Shown here piece by piece: positions 11,181-24,211 of a DNA stretch of 64,000 nucleotides. The DNA is from Paramecium pentaurelia (lineage: Eukaryota > Ciliophora > Oligohymenophorea > Peniculida > Parameciidae), in the NCBI GenBank assembly GCA_905183005.1, contig CAJJDO010000117.1, positions 166,826 to 230,825 on the forward strand, read 5' to 3'. Each line of letters starts with the position of its first letter. The first letter of the stretch is position 1. The translations under genes were made by a program, and so were the position numbers. The notes under the pieces are model-generated. The model saw nothing but the letters and a program-made list of their open reading frames with translations, was not told the DNA's origin and did not search any database.

Positions 11181-12368
11181 ATGAAAAGAGCATCTTAAAT
11201 ATAAATACAGAAAGAAGCCATAGTTTTCTCTTCTGATGATTCTATGAATAGTGATAATTCATTCAATTCCAGCATTGAAGAAGAAGAAGCAGAGACAGAT
11301 ACAAATACTATTTTCCATCTTAAAGAACAAATGGCATAATTTTTCACAGAAAATCCAGGATTATAAGAAGCCATCAAATTTGAATAAGAAGAAAAAGAAG
11401 AGAATGCTGAAAAAACTGAATAAAATAAACATAAGTAAAATGAATTAATTAATATATAGACAAACTTTAATTTCTAAATCAGAGTAACAATAATTTGTAC
11501 ATGGTTGGAAATTGTTAGGAAAAGATGTTATAAGAAACAGCCAAGGTGGTCAAACTCTACCTACATTAGAAACTATTAATCATAGACTTAATATCTTCAA
11601 ATAAAAGGTTGACAAGGTAGATTATTTGGAAATTTTGTAACGAGAAACTTAATAACAATAATAGAAACAAGAAGATCAAGTCTAAGTTAAATAAGATACC
11701 AAATAATAACCAAGATCATAATCAGAGAATCCTAACAGAAACGAGAATGAGGAATAGAAATTAGAAGAAGAATAAGATATAACTTATTTCAGTTTTAAGA
11801 AAAAGATGCAATTAGCTTTACATAAAAGATAATAATTATAAAGAGAAGAAGAAGAAAGAAAATAAAGATAATAAAAAGAGAAATAAAAAAAAGTAAATGA
11901 AGCTGATTAACTTGCAAATGATACACCAAATTAATAAACATAAAATACTCTAGTAGGATCTAAAATGGAATTTTAAACTCATGTTGGTTAAATGCTTTAT
12001 TAAACATATCTATAAACTGGAGGAGATAAAGAGAGTTTTAAGAAAATGGCAGCTATTTTCCTTAAAAATTACCATAAAAAATAAAAGGAAAATTTAGACA
12101 AATTAAAAGTAAACTAATTAATCTAATAATTATATAGGTATTTCCCCCAGCAATTCCAAAATTTACATCAGAAGATTGCAAACATTTGAATTTATTATTA
12201 CCAGATTTCTCTACTTAATTATATGCTCCAAACAAATAAAATTTATTTTAAGGAGTTGAAAATTATAAATTTCCAGCTAATAGTCCAGAATAAGAGTTTA
12301 TAAACTTGGTTGATTAGATTATGTCTGGAAAAGTAATGTAATTTTGGAAAGAAATGCATTAACAATGA
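11181..12368 (+). CDS. Uncharacterised Glu/Gln-rich protein with two short conserved blocks
   Basis: 377 residues after removing introns 11435-11459 (25 nt) and 12109-12137 (29 nt). The N-terminus is acidic and Ser-rich. A block FVHGWKLLGKDVIRNSQGGQ followed by TLPTLETINHRLNIF looks folded and conserved. A Gln/Lys/Glu-rich helix (residues ~160-280) follows, then a C-terminal block with FPPAIPKFTSEDCKHLNLLL and NLVDQIMSGKVMQFWKEMHQ. Both introns are required to bring these blocks into one frame, which supports the model. No membrane segment or known motif. Function unknown. Confidence 0.75.
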
Positions 12369-12608
12369 ATTAAATCATAAATATAAATTTTTCATATTTT
12401 AACTATGTTCTATTTTCATTTCAATTATTCATAATTAGAAATTAAATATTTATTTATATCATGAATATTTCAATATTTTACATTTTATATAATTATTAAG
12501 TATATTATAAAGTGTAAAATGTTATTTAATTTATATATTTTTAAATCTCATTTTATTTTTTTACATTAAAAAAGAGAATAAAATTATAAAAAAATTGTGT
12601 TTTGTAAA

Positions 12609-12972
12609 ATGTTGAGGTAATTTACTAAAAGATTACTTAATAGTCATGTTCAACTCTAACCTAAATTCTAGATATAGACATTGATAAATTTCAAAACAAT
12701 TGAGTATTGGAAATAAGTTCAAAAGTGCATTTCAAATTTGAGGAAGAAAGCTTATACATACTTATTAAAGACTATTAATTTTTCAGTTTATTAAATCATT
12801 TAAGATAATATACATTTCTATAAAACGAAAAATTAGAACTTTATTCTTAAGGGAAGCCAATCTAGATAAAATAGATAAATACCATTAATTGAAGATAAAG
12901 TAAAATAGGTTAAAATATCTTGAAAAATCTTAGAACTTAACATAAAAAAGTTTAACATAGATTATTGTTTGA
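12609..12972 (+). CDS. Small hypothetical protein
   Basis: About 112 residues from ATG 12609 with a probable 25-nt intron at 12909-12933 and TGA at 12970-12972. Without splicing the frame closes at TGA 12921-12923. It is basic and helical (e.g. TIEYWKQVQKCISNLRKKAY) with no signal peptide or TM. I recognise no family. The 240-bp AT-rich spacer on its left leaves room for a promoter. Composition is close to background, so this could be a chance frame. Confidence 0.4.
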
Positions 12973-13005
12973 GAATTTTAATAATTCAATCGAAACATAT
13001 TCACA

Positions 13006-13028
13006 TCATTATATGTGAATGTACTTGA
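13006..13028. repeat. Small inverted repeat in intergenic DNA
   Basis: Perfect 8-bp arms (ATTCACAT / ATGTGAAT) around a short AT loop, between the small gene and the end of the CDPK gene. It could form a hairpin in the 3' flank of either gene, or be chance in AT-rich DNA. Confidence 0.35.
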
Positions 13029-13153
13029 ATATAAATTAATAATATTATGAAAATAAATAAGGAATGGTTCTAAGCAATATCATATATCGATGATATTTTT
13101 AAGATAATGCTAGTACATTATTTATATAGATGAAATTAGTCTAGATATATATT

Positions 13154-14720
13154 TCATTAAATGATTTTCATCATCATTTCACAGAATTCATCATAACTTA
13201 TTTATCCATCACCATTTTTATCAATTTCTCTTATCATATCTAACCAATATTTCTCATCAATTCCTGTTAATGATGGTCCCAATACTTCTTTAATTTCGGA
13301 TTCCGAGATATATCCATTTCCATCTTTATCGAATATTTAAAATGCCTTTGTAATCTTAGATTTTTATTACTTCTTTCAATTTCTCCTTTTACACTGCTTT
13401 TCTTCGATCCATAGAAGCAATAATGAATTCAGTATAATCTATAGTACCTGATCCATCCATGTCCACTAAATCCATTATCTTTTAAACTTCCTGTAAAGCA
13501 GTTTCATCATCCATATACTTTTTATATGTTTCGAGGATCTCTTCTTTTGTAAGGATCCCATCTCCATTCTAATCCATCTCTTTAAAAGCTTACATCTTAT
13601 CGATAATTAAATAACTACTAATTAATTTTTCTCTTCTTTTGATATCATTGTAGTTCCAATAAACATTAAAGTTGCTTATTATAATTTTTATTCAGCTCTA
13701 AAATTCATCAAATTCTTCAATCTCCCTTAAACTACTTATTTATCGACTTTTTCTTAATGTTATTACAAAAACCAGGGATGTTCCAATACTTATTTAGCAC
13801 TTAATCTCTTTTATACATCATATTAAAGCATTTTTGTAACTAGATCCTTAGCATGAGCACTTGCAGAATTCCAAACTTCACCCTTAAAAAATGATTAATA
13901 TAATCATACTTCTAATTTATATTTGCCATTTAAAATGTTCTTTTGTATCTCAGCATCAGTTTTTCCATTAAATGGAGGCATTCCAGATAATAAAATATAT
14001 AAAATAACACCACAAGACCAAATATCGCATTTTTCATTATAATTTCGTTTCAATACTTCTGGTGCCATGTAATACAAAGTTCCAAATTTTTCATTTATTT
14101 ATTGATTAGGTGAAAATATTTTTGCTGTTCCCCAATCCACTACCTTTACGTTATAATTGCCTTGACTAGTTATATCAAGCAAAACATTTTCTGGTTTTAA
14201 ATCTCTATGAACAATGCTTTGATTGTGTGCATACAATATTGCAGACATAATCTACTTCATAACATAAGATGCTTCTTTTTCTGAAAAACTGCCTTTTTCA
14301 ATTATTTTATCAAACAATTCTCCACTAAATTCCATTTCAATATGTACCCTGTGCATAATTCTATAATAATGTAATAATTTTTTTCATCTTAATAGAACTC
14401 ATATAATTTAAGTATATGAGGATGATCTAATTATTTGTACACATTTATTTCATTAATAAACTTTTATTACAATTCAGTAGTAGATAGTCTTGATTTACTA
14501 ATGACCTATTATAAATGATAAACATTTCTCAAACTTTCATTGCTCTTATTGCTCTAGTTTTTCTATGTGTCACTTTTCGTACTTATGAAAATGCACCAAC
14601 TCCCAATACTCCCTAAACAATATAAATAATGTATACTCCAAGTTTATAATCGTCTGTATATGAATTTTGTTTCTCAACGATGAATTGACTAAAATTTAAT
14701 TTCAGATGATTTTGATCCAT
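13154..14720 (-). CDS. Calcium-dependent protein kinase (CDPK) with four EF-hands
   Basis: 471 residues from ATG 14718-14720 to TGA 13154-13156 with six introns (14613-14636, 14506-14534, 14325-14347, 13883-13909, 13596-13618, 13346-13370; 23-29 nt). The kinase domain has GVLGVGAFSQVRKV, the lysine in IRAMKVISK, catalytic loop HRDLKPENVLL, MAPE and CDIWSCGV. An autoinhibitory helix region and four calcium loops follow: DQNGDGILTKEE, DMDGSGTIDYTE, DKDGNGYISESE and DKNGDGQISYDE. This is the standard CDPK layout, coupling Ca2+ binding to Ser/Thr phosphorylation. The metal-binding DFG is replaced by DWG (VVDWGTAKIF). The Asp is retained, so catalysis may persist. The first intron is in phase and stop-free. 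Confidence 0.92.
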
Positions 14721-15169
14721 ATGTCTTATTTTATGTATAATTATAAAATTGATTAATAATAGGAACATCTTTTATTACACTAATTTTCTAATGATTACCT
14801 ATCCAAAATAATAAAAAAAGTATTCAAATAAAAGTTATACTTTTTAGAATCAATTTAGAAAAAATAGAACTTTAATTATATTATATATATATATATATTC
14901 AAACAATATATCTAATTAAAATGAATATAAATATAGTATTGTTTCATTAAAATTATAGAATAATTGAAAATTATAAACGAATTTTTTATTTTTAGAAATG
15001 TATATTAAACAATCTTTAATCTTTGTCAAAAAATAGAAATTTAATATTATTTTTGATTAATCATCTAATTTTTAAATGGTTTATTCATTTTTTTATTATT
15101 ATTTTGGGTCAAATTATTATGTAGTTGAGTAAATTAAATGAAAAATATAATTATTATTATTATTATCAA
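14721..15169. promoter_or_regulatory. Divergent intergenic region
   Basis: 449 bp between the CDPK start and the start of the giant membrane protein. Very AT-rich, with an (AT)n run near 14881-14898. An ATG at 15076 opens only ~20 codons before TGA. No RNA gene seen; both promoters must lie here. Confidence 0.5.
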
Positions 15170-18100
15170 ATGATCGTTTTCCTGATTAGTGCTTTTCTAG
15201 GGTACTGATTTTAATAAAATTAGATGTTGTATTTAAGCAGCTCCTTGTTTTAATTTTGATACTGTGTCATCTCCGGTGAATAGATTATTAGATGACATGG
15301 TCATTAGGGATTACACAGACAAGAATATCATAGGTTATGGAATGTGGCATAGATGGATGCCTATGTTAAATACAACAGAACTTAAAAAAACTTCTTTGCC
15401 TTTTTTATAATTGATCTATGAATTTGATACTCTAAGAAAAAATATGTACACCAAGATTTATATGATTAATGCACTTGATGCATAAGAATTCTATATAGTT
15501 CTAGAATAATTTGGGGAATATTCTTTCTTAAACCAATTTAGTTTGGATAATGTTATGTTAGAAGGAAGATGGGCTTATCTTTATTATTGTTAAAAAATAG
15601 ACACTGGAGACTTTAGATTTTATTATAAATTGCTAATAGATAGTAATTATGATTAGACATATGTTACCTCTGGAATTGAAATTGATAAGAAAAATAGAAG
15701 GAAATCTGGATTTTCTGCTGGGTTTACAACTATAGTTCCAGACCATTCACCAGGATATATATATTTTGGTGAAAAAAGTGAAATTCTATTTAAGGATGAA
15801 TATTATGAAGGTATAGCTGAATTTGATGCAGCTTTGAGTGTGTCATGTAGTTTTCCTGATGCATGTTCAATTGGAAATTAGATACATTATATGTTTGATT
15901 ATATTTATAATTTTAATAAGTTGGGAGCAAAAATGGAGAATTTATTCTATGCTGAAGGTAATTATGCTGTTTCATCATGGATTAAATTGGATTAAGTGAA
16001 TTTGATTACTAAAATATCTTCATATACTGCTTTACGATTAGCATTATTTGATTTTTATGCAGATGATTATTTGTAAGGAGATAGATAATTATGGTTAAAT
16101 TATTAATAAGATTATGAGTATCCTGAGAACACAAATATATCAGTTCATACTTTCTCATATACATATGCACAATTGACTTTTTATAAAACTAAAGAAGATG
16201 ATAAATGGAGTGTCAAAGGTCTTAAATATGAAGATCAAATTACTTAATGGCATTACTTTTCATTTTAACATGGATCTTATGTTGAAGCTGAAACAGGATA
16301 TAGTAATACGAAGATCTATTTCTAATTTAAGGACTTTGAGATTACAGATTATTATGTTGAAAAGAAGAATCATTTTGCAACTCAATTATTAGTGTTGATG
16401 GCAGGTAGAGATAAATATGCTGATGCCTTAATGAGAGGATAAATGGCATTTTTGAAACTAGAATATTGTTTTGGCAATACATTTACAATGGTGAAAAGTA
16501 TGATAATTAAATTTAATATTTAGATTGCAATATACTTTGTAAAGAATGTATTGGTCCAGAAGTGAATTAATGTACATCTTGTCAAGATAGTCAATTTAGA
16601 GTAATAACAAATAATTAATGTTAATGTAAAAGAAATTATGTTGAGAATATTGATACAAGTTTAGTTATATGTTAAAGTATTGATTTATCTATATAAATAA
16701 GGTTTTACTGATAGAATAGGTTCGAATATCTTTTTAGAAGAAAATCAAATCAATAAATGTTAATAGGGATAATTTTTAATTAAGAATGGAAATATTTAAT
16801 AATGTCTAAGTTGTCCATCACCAATGAGTGATGTATAAATTTAATGTGGAGATTGCTATATAAATAGTTAAATTTGGTATTTAAATCCTATTTGTACATT
16901 TGATTATTAGGCATACAATTCTAATTCAAATAATGCCTTTAAATTAATTGAAAGAATGGAAAGTAATTATTAATTATTTACTATTTCAAATGATTTGACT
17001 CTTGAATTATGTCCTTAATGTTTAAAAATAGTCACAGATACTTCATAAATTGATCCTAATAAATTAATAACTTAATTTCATTTAGGAGTTAGATCATCTA
17101 TTTAATGTAAGAGTTGCAGTAAAGCTGTAAATAATTAATGTGTAGATTAAAATGAAAATTGTGATTTATGTGATTCACAATATATATGTAAAAATTGTTA
17201 AGATGGTTTTATATTGATTAATAATTAATTTTGTGGTAAGTGTCCTGAAATTTGTACAGAATGTACATTCATTGGAGATGTACCTAAATGTATTAGTTGT
17301 CCAATTGGATTTTATTTATATGAAGGTAAATGCATTTAGTGTGGTTGGAATTGTTTAATATGTGATTAATAAAGATGTTTTAAATGTGTGGATTATAAAT
17401 AATATTATATCTCATTAGATGGTTAAAATTGTTATGAAAATACAATTGCTAATTGTTAAATTGCATATGAAGAAAGTGTTACTAATTCTTCAGCTATTTC
17501 TTTACTCAAAGATTATCCTATTGTATAAAAGAAAGAAGATGTTATTGTTAAATGTGCATTATGTTCTACATAAACAATCAATAAATAAACTTCTTGTGTA
17601 ATTGATCTTAATTTACCTGTATCATCAAGATATCTAGAATTAAATGGCTAAAATGTTCTTTTAAGTGCAACTAGTATCCCTTAAGGATCATATGAATTAA
17701 CCAATTCAACAGACACTATTTCTGAATGTGATGTTGATCGAAATTGCAAGAGTTGTTTATTAGAAGATAGATTCTATTAAGATTCTTGGAAGGTAGATAT
17801 TAAATCATTCTATAATACTTTATATGGTGGTGACTTTTTAGATATAGTATTAAAGACAAGCGATGGAGATATTAAATGCACTAATTGTTTGAAGGGATAT
17901 GATTATTATAATGGAAAATGTATTAAATCTTGTGATTCTAATTGTAAAGTATGTCAAATTATTAATTAATAAGCCATTTGTATATAATGTACAGAAAATA
18001 CAAATGGTTAAAAGTTAAGTTTGAGTAATGGAGAATGTATTGAATGTCCATACAATTGTGCATTATGTAAATAAAGGGATAAGGAATCTCTAGCAACAGT

Positions 18101-21100
18101 TAATCCATATTTTGATCCAACAAAAACTGATTTCATTAAATTCAGTCATATTTGTCTCAAAAGTTATACTATACCTAGTATTCATTTGAATTATGATTTT
18201 GATTTGGATAATTTTGTTGAATGTTCTAGTGCATCTACCTGTAAATAAAAGGCATTAATAGATTTAAAGTATTATTGCAATAAAAAGGCCTCAACCATTT
18301 TAAATGGTTATGATTAAGATTTGACTGAATTCAAATCACCAATTTATGAATCTGATAGTCATACTATAGTATTTAATTAGAAAGTTATTAAAGAAATGAC
18401 TATTAAGATGAGAATAGTTAATGATAATCCTAATTTATAATGCAAATTACCTGATAATTTTTAAATTGTTTCTGAATTAAGAAAGAATGTATTCACTTTA
18501 AAAAATATTAATCTTGAATTTTATGGTACAACAAATGTAGTTTTTAATGATAACTTTATTATTACTGGATTCAATTAAGTATTGTTAAAGGATTTTACTT
18601 TGGCAAGTTCTTTGAAAAATCAAAATCTATACATTTATGATACAATACAATTTGATTTAATATTGAATAGTATAACTTTGAATGTTATTGATATTTCATT
18701 TTCTATTGTGATTGAAAATGCTACTTCTGTTACTATGAATCAATTTATTATTTAAAATAGTAAAATAGTCAATTCAACTGGAATTATACAATGTTTTGGT
18801 AATCTAAAATAAGATGATGTTTAATTATAATTCCAGAATATTGAAATTAAAAATAGTTAATTCAGTAATTCAAAGATATTTTTATTCAAATTATCTGAAA
18901 ATTACAATAATCTCAATATATTAGTTCAATCTGTAACTTTTACATCTAATATATTCAAATTAGGATCATAAGCATTTAGAACAGATTTCCCTCTGAATGT
19001 AAGAATGGCTGTTGTTGATATTAAATAATTTACTTAAACAAATGATGAATTAATAGAATCTACCTTTGCTAGTTTTGAAGGAGTAAAAAGAGTTAATATC
19101 AATTAAATGGTTTTATAGCAAACTAAATTGAGTATTAAAAGTAGATGGTTAATTTTACCATTATTTTCAATAAATAATTTGGAAGTAAAAAACAATATTT
19201 TGATTACAGATGATGTAATATTGATTTCTAATAAAGCATCAGTTCAATATTCTGATGCAAATGATGGTAATACTATTGATATGCAAACAATTAAATTTGA
19301 ATTCAATAAATATTTGGGTAATAAAGCATTCATGGAAATCTATTAAACAACATTTATTGGATTGGCAATCACAATTTATGATTTACTTATTGATTAGAAT
19401 GAATTATATACACTAACTAAATTACAATAAAAATACATAGCATCAGAAAATTCTACATTTTATTTTGACAGCTATGAGTTGACTCTTACAAATACAAAAA
19501 TTGTAAGAAGTAAAACCTTTCCAGAAATGGCAATATTAAATAGTAATAAAGTTCAAATAGATAATATGGAAGTTACCAGAAATTCAGATATACTAAGATT
19601 GTTGAATAATCGTTTATCTTGTGTTTCAGCCAATGCGATACCTTAAGTTTATACAACTATTTTATATATGTACAACATCAAGGAGATTGATATGAATCAT
19701 ATAACTCTTCATAAAATCAAAAGTATTAATCAACCTCTGATTTCTATAAAATCATCAGATAGATTAAAAATTAGATAATAGGAGTCAATCAGAATAAGAA
19801 ATAGCATGTTTAGCGAGAATCTATTAATTCTTAGTAAGATCAGTGAATTGTAAGCTATAATATCAATAATTTCTGAATAAAATCAAAATTTTATTGTAGA
19901 GGATTCTAAATTTTTGTATAATTTTCAACATAGTTACATTTCTGATTTATCATTTGTATCCTCCTCAACATTATTATTTTCCAGTCCAAATTCAAGTGTT
20001 ATACTGAATAGAAATAACTTTGAAAAGAATATAGCTACAAATGGATAGAATTCAAATTTAGTATTAAAGTGTAATAGTATTACTATAACAACATGCAGTT
20101 TTCTATATTCAAATTAATTGTATTTTAATGTGATTTAAGATAATATTGTTTGGGGACTAGAAAACTTTGCAATTCCAAAATAAGAAGAATTTTACTAAGC
20201 ATTTCCTATCAAGACATTTGGAGGAAGTGCTTATTTATCTGCAAATTCAACTTTAATTAAAGATGTTAATATCATAGGATCAATATCTTTGCTAGGAGGA
20301 GCAATTTATTTATAACCTTAATCTGATGGTGTGGTAGAATTCTAAGACATTTTATTTAAGGAATGTAGAGCATCTTTAGAATAAGTTTCTAATGCTTAAG
20401 GAGGAACAATCTTTATTGATGCAGCCTCCTCTCGAATATAAGTGAGTATAAGGAATTGCACATTTTTGAATAGTTATAGCAGAAGAGAAGGAGGTGTAAT
20501 TTATGTGATTCCATCAAGTAGTGACAACAAGATGTTTCTGAAAGATGTATTAATTAGGGATTCTTATTCTATTTACTATTCCTTCATTAAGACATTTGGA
20601 TAAAATCAATTGAATTTAGAAGCTTAGAATCTCACCCTTATAAATTCTTTTGAAGGATTTCAATAGTATTTGGGATAACTCTATTAATTATCTTAATCAG
20701 AAATAAGTGATTATCGTTTGAATTATATCTTTTCAATAAAAGGGAAAATAACTTTGTAAAATTCAAGTTTCACTGATTATATGAATGGTTTAATAGAAAT
20801 ATCTTATGGAGAATTAATATTGAAGAATGTTATAGTAAGTAATTATATTACAGGAAGCTAACCATTAATTTCATTGTCATCTGTTTCTGTTATTATAATG
20901 TAGAATGTGTAATTTCTAAATATTTCAGTCTACAATTTTATTCAGAATATAGTACCTGAATGTGAAGTATCTTATACTGCATTATCTTTAACTTGTGATT
21001 ATTCTCAAACAGCACCTACATTTATAGGTATAGATATGAATCAAACCATTATCAATTATTACTCCAATATGAATCTCAAAAATGTACAATTAGCTTAAGT

Positions 21101-24100
21101 CAATCCAACATCTTTGATTTCAGTAATGAATATTGATATGGATCATTCCATTATTATTCAAGATACAAAAATTTAATCTATACTATGTCAAAAATGTACT
21201 GAAGGTTTGATATAATTTGAATTTTTGAATTACTTTAAATTAGGTAATAGCATAATTACTTTTGAGAAATTTGAATTATTGTAATCTCAATGTGGACAAA
21301 TGAGTTGTATTGTTTTGAAATAATAATTCAACCAAAATCGATTTAGATTACTAGTTGATGATTCTGCCAAAAATTCTCTTATTTATAGTGTTACTGTACG
21401 TAAAAGTACCTTTGCTAATAACTTTGGTAGTTATGGAGGAGTCTTTCATGTAAATGACATTAATATCCTATTTGATGATTGTAAATTTTTATCTAATACT
21501 GCCACTGAATCAGGAGGAGCTATTTATTTCATTTCTAAACAAGCTACATTAAATATCTATGATTCAGATATTAGTAGTAATTCAGCTAAAATTGGAGGAG
21601 CCTTCTTTCTTTAAAATTATACTCTAAATTCACCAAGTGTTCTAAATTTATAATTGAGAAATAATAAAGCTTTATTGTTTGGTTAAAATTATGCAGAATA
21701 TCCAAATCAATTGACTTTGTCTATTAATAATGGAACCAATTATTTAGAAAAAGAAAGACTCTTTGCAAACTTAACAACAATCATTGATGTTATAACTATA
21801 AAACCTTATAATATATCCAATAAACAGAAGCATTTTATCACTCTTCCAAGTGGACAAGCCATTAATACATATAAATATTTTGATGAAGATTTATAATTAT
21901 ACTTATCATATAATTTGACATTTAGAATCATAGCACTTAATAAATAAGATAATAAAATATAGAATTTAGATGGTAGCAAATGTTCAATATATTCAAGGAA
22001 GATAAACATTAATAATTTAACTGAAATCGATCCACAAAATATGGATAATATTACTAGCACTCTAAACTCTCCATACACAAACTTACAAGAAGTATATTTT
22101 AATACCACTTCTTAAGATTATAATTTAGATGAAATGATAGTTTATTTTGATCCGAAATCAAATTCATAAGCTGTATTATAAATAGAATTTTTGTGTAATT
22201 CTATAAGAATACCCATTTTCAATCCAGAACCTCCATATTTATTAAAATATCAAATTGAGAATTACAGATTAAGAGTTAATGTATAATCATTCGACTGTTA
22301 AGTTGGAGAATAAAAAAGAGATGAAGATGGAACTTGTCTTGTTTGTGATTCACAATAAGATTAATATTCAGTCATTGCTGGAGAAACTTGTTAAGTAAAG
22401 GATACTATATCAACTGAAGCAGTTACTTCTGCAAGTGTCAAACTTAGAGCAGGATATTGGAGACCCTATTCATATAGTACTAAAATTGAATTTTGTTTAA
22501 ATATGTAAATCAATTGTGAAGGAGGTTGGACTCCAGGAGATGCTTCTTGTTTCTTAGGACATATAGGTGCTTTATGTGAGTAATGTGATATCTATAATAT
22601 AATGGGGGATGGATAATGGTCAGTAAGTGCATAATATAAATGTGGTAGTTGTGATGATGTGGGAGACAATACACTTAAAGTTGCTCTTATTAGTACATGG
22701 TAACAATATTTTATTTATTTTAGGACTTTGATTTCTATTATGCTTTCAGTAAAGAGTACTATGGAAGCAGTTAATAATATGATATTAAGTAAAAAGTTTT
22801 CGAAATATTTTGTTGAATAAATTAAGGCTGGTTAAGGAGGTATCCTTATAAAAGTGCTCACTAATTATCTCTAAATTATTGGAGCTGTTGCAACATTTTA
22901 ACTTTCATTGCCAAGTGCTCTTACAAGTGCTTTTAAAACTGTTGGGTCTCCTGTAGAATCTATGAGTTATTCATTAGATTGTTTTTTGATCAAGATTTCA
23001 GATATCAATGTAATGTATTTTAGAATGATATGGGCTTTAATTATGCCAATCATATACATTTTAACATTTTTTATTTTGTATGGAATTGCTATACTTGTAC
23101 GTTTAGCAGATGCTAGTAAGAGTGCCATTTCAACTACTTTTATTTATTTGTTTACTTTTTTATAACCTACTTTACTTGGAGGTTTTGTATCATTATTATC
23201 ATTCAGACAAGTATCTAATATCTATTGGGTTTAAGGTAATGTAGCATATAGATATGATACTGCTTAACATTTGAAATGGGTTTTATCTTTTGTATTTCCT
23301 TCTGCATTTACACTTGGTTTAATCATACCAGCTTATATGTTTTTGAGTTTGTATAAAATTAAAAATGATTTGAATGATGGAGAAAGTAGAAAGAAATGGG
23401 GTTATTTGTATAATGAATATCAACCTAAAGCATATTTTTGGGAAATTGTAAAGATATTCTAAAAGAGTTTTATCATATTATTTTTGACATTCTATGAAGA
23501 TTTAATTATTATCAAGGCTGCTTTAATTTTCATTATTGTGTTCATATATTCTATGTTAACTAAGAAATATAAACCATTTAAGTTGCCTTACTTAAATTAT
23601 TTAGATGATATGAGTACATTAGTTTGTGGAACTTCAATTGTATTGGGAATGACTCTATATTCAGCTAATCAATCTGGTAATTAGGAAATAATTTGGCCAT
23701 TTTATATATTTTTAATAATTATTAATGGAGTTTTTATTGCAATTCTCCTATGGGAAATTCTGTGGGCATAATTAGATGGTTAAGAAGAAGCACTTGATAA
23801 GATAAGAAATAAATTAAATGCTAAGTTTCCAGATTTGTAAAATAAAAATTGGTTAACAAGAAAACTATTAACTAATAGAGCTGAATAACGTAAGAGAATT
23901 AAAAAGAGATTTAAAATGATTAGAGAGTATTTGATGGGAATAGTAAGAAATTAAAATAGAAAGAGGGATCATTTATATCAAATAAATCCATTGGAATAGA
24001 CTGCAAAGTAAGATATTTTAGAGATATTTTTAATAGAGAAAAGGATGATAATGAATCATCATCTCCTGATATCAATCCAACAATTTTATCTGTTCCTCGT

Positions 24101-24187
24101 TTCTATAATAAGATATATCCAGAAGTATTTGTAGATTAATATGGATTTGATCATCAATCTTAGGCTGAATTAAGTAGAGTAGAATGA
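15170..24187 (+). CDS. Giant cysteine-rich, beta-helix, multi-TM surface protein
   Basis: About 2,971 residues; introns 15202-15223, 16498-16523, 16677-16701 and 24008-24036. Splicing the first creates a signal peptide (MIVFLISAFLGCC). Next come two concanavalin/LamG-like domains (e.g. NYAVSSWIKLDQ, WHYFSFQHGSYVEAE), furin-like Cys repeats (roughly residues 440-1050; CKECIGPEVNQCTSC, CTECTFIGDVPKCISC), and a long region with parallel beta-helix character (GGAIYF and GGAFFL turns, residues ~1100-2300). A final Cys-rich EGF-like module (LGHIGALCEQCD) leads to six or more TM helices and a ~170-residue basic cytosolic tail. This layout is shared by large ciliate transmembrane proteins of unknown function. 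A surface adhesion or sensing role is inference. The stop lies 24 bp from the stop of the convergent AGC kinase. Confidence 0.85.
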
Positions 24188-24211
24188 AATTTCAAATAAA
24201 TAAGTAGTATA

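Noticed and set aside
15076..15138. ATG 15076 as the start of the giant protein
   Set aside because: It closes at TGA after ~20 codons and no intron joins it in frame. ATG 15170 plus the 22-nt intron gives a signal peptide continuous with the long frame.
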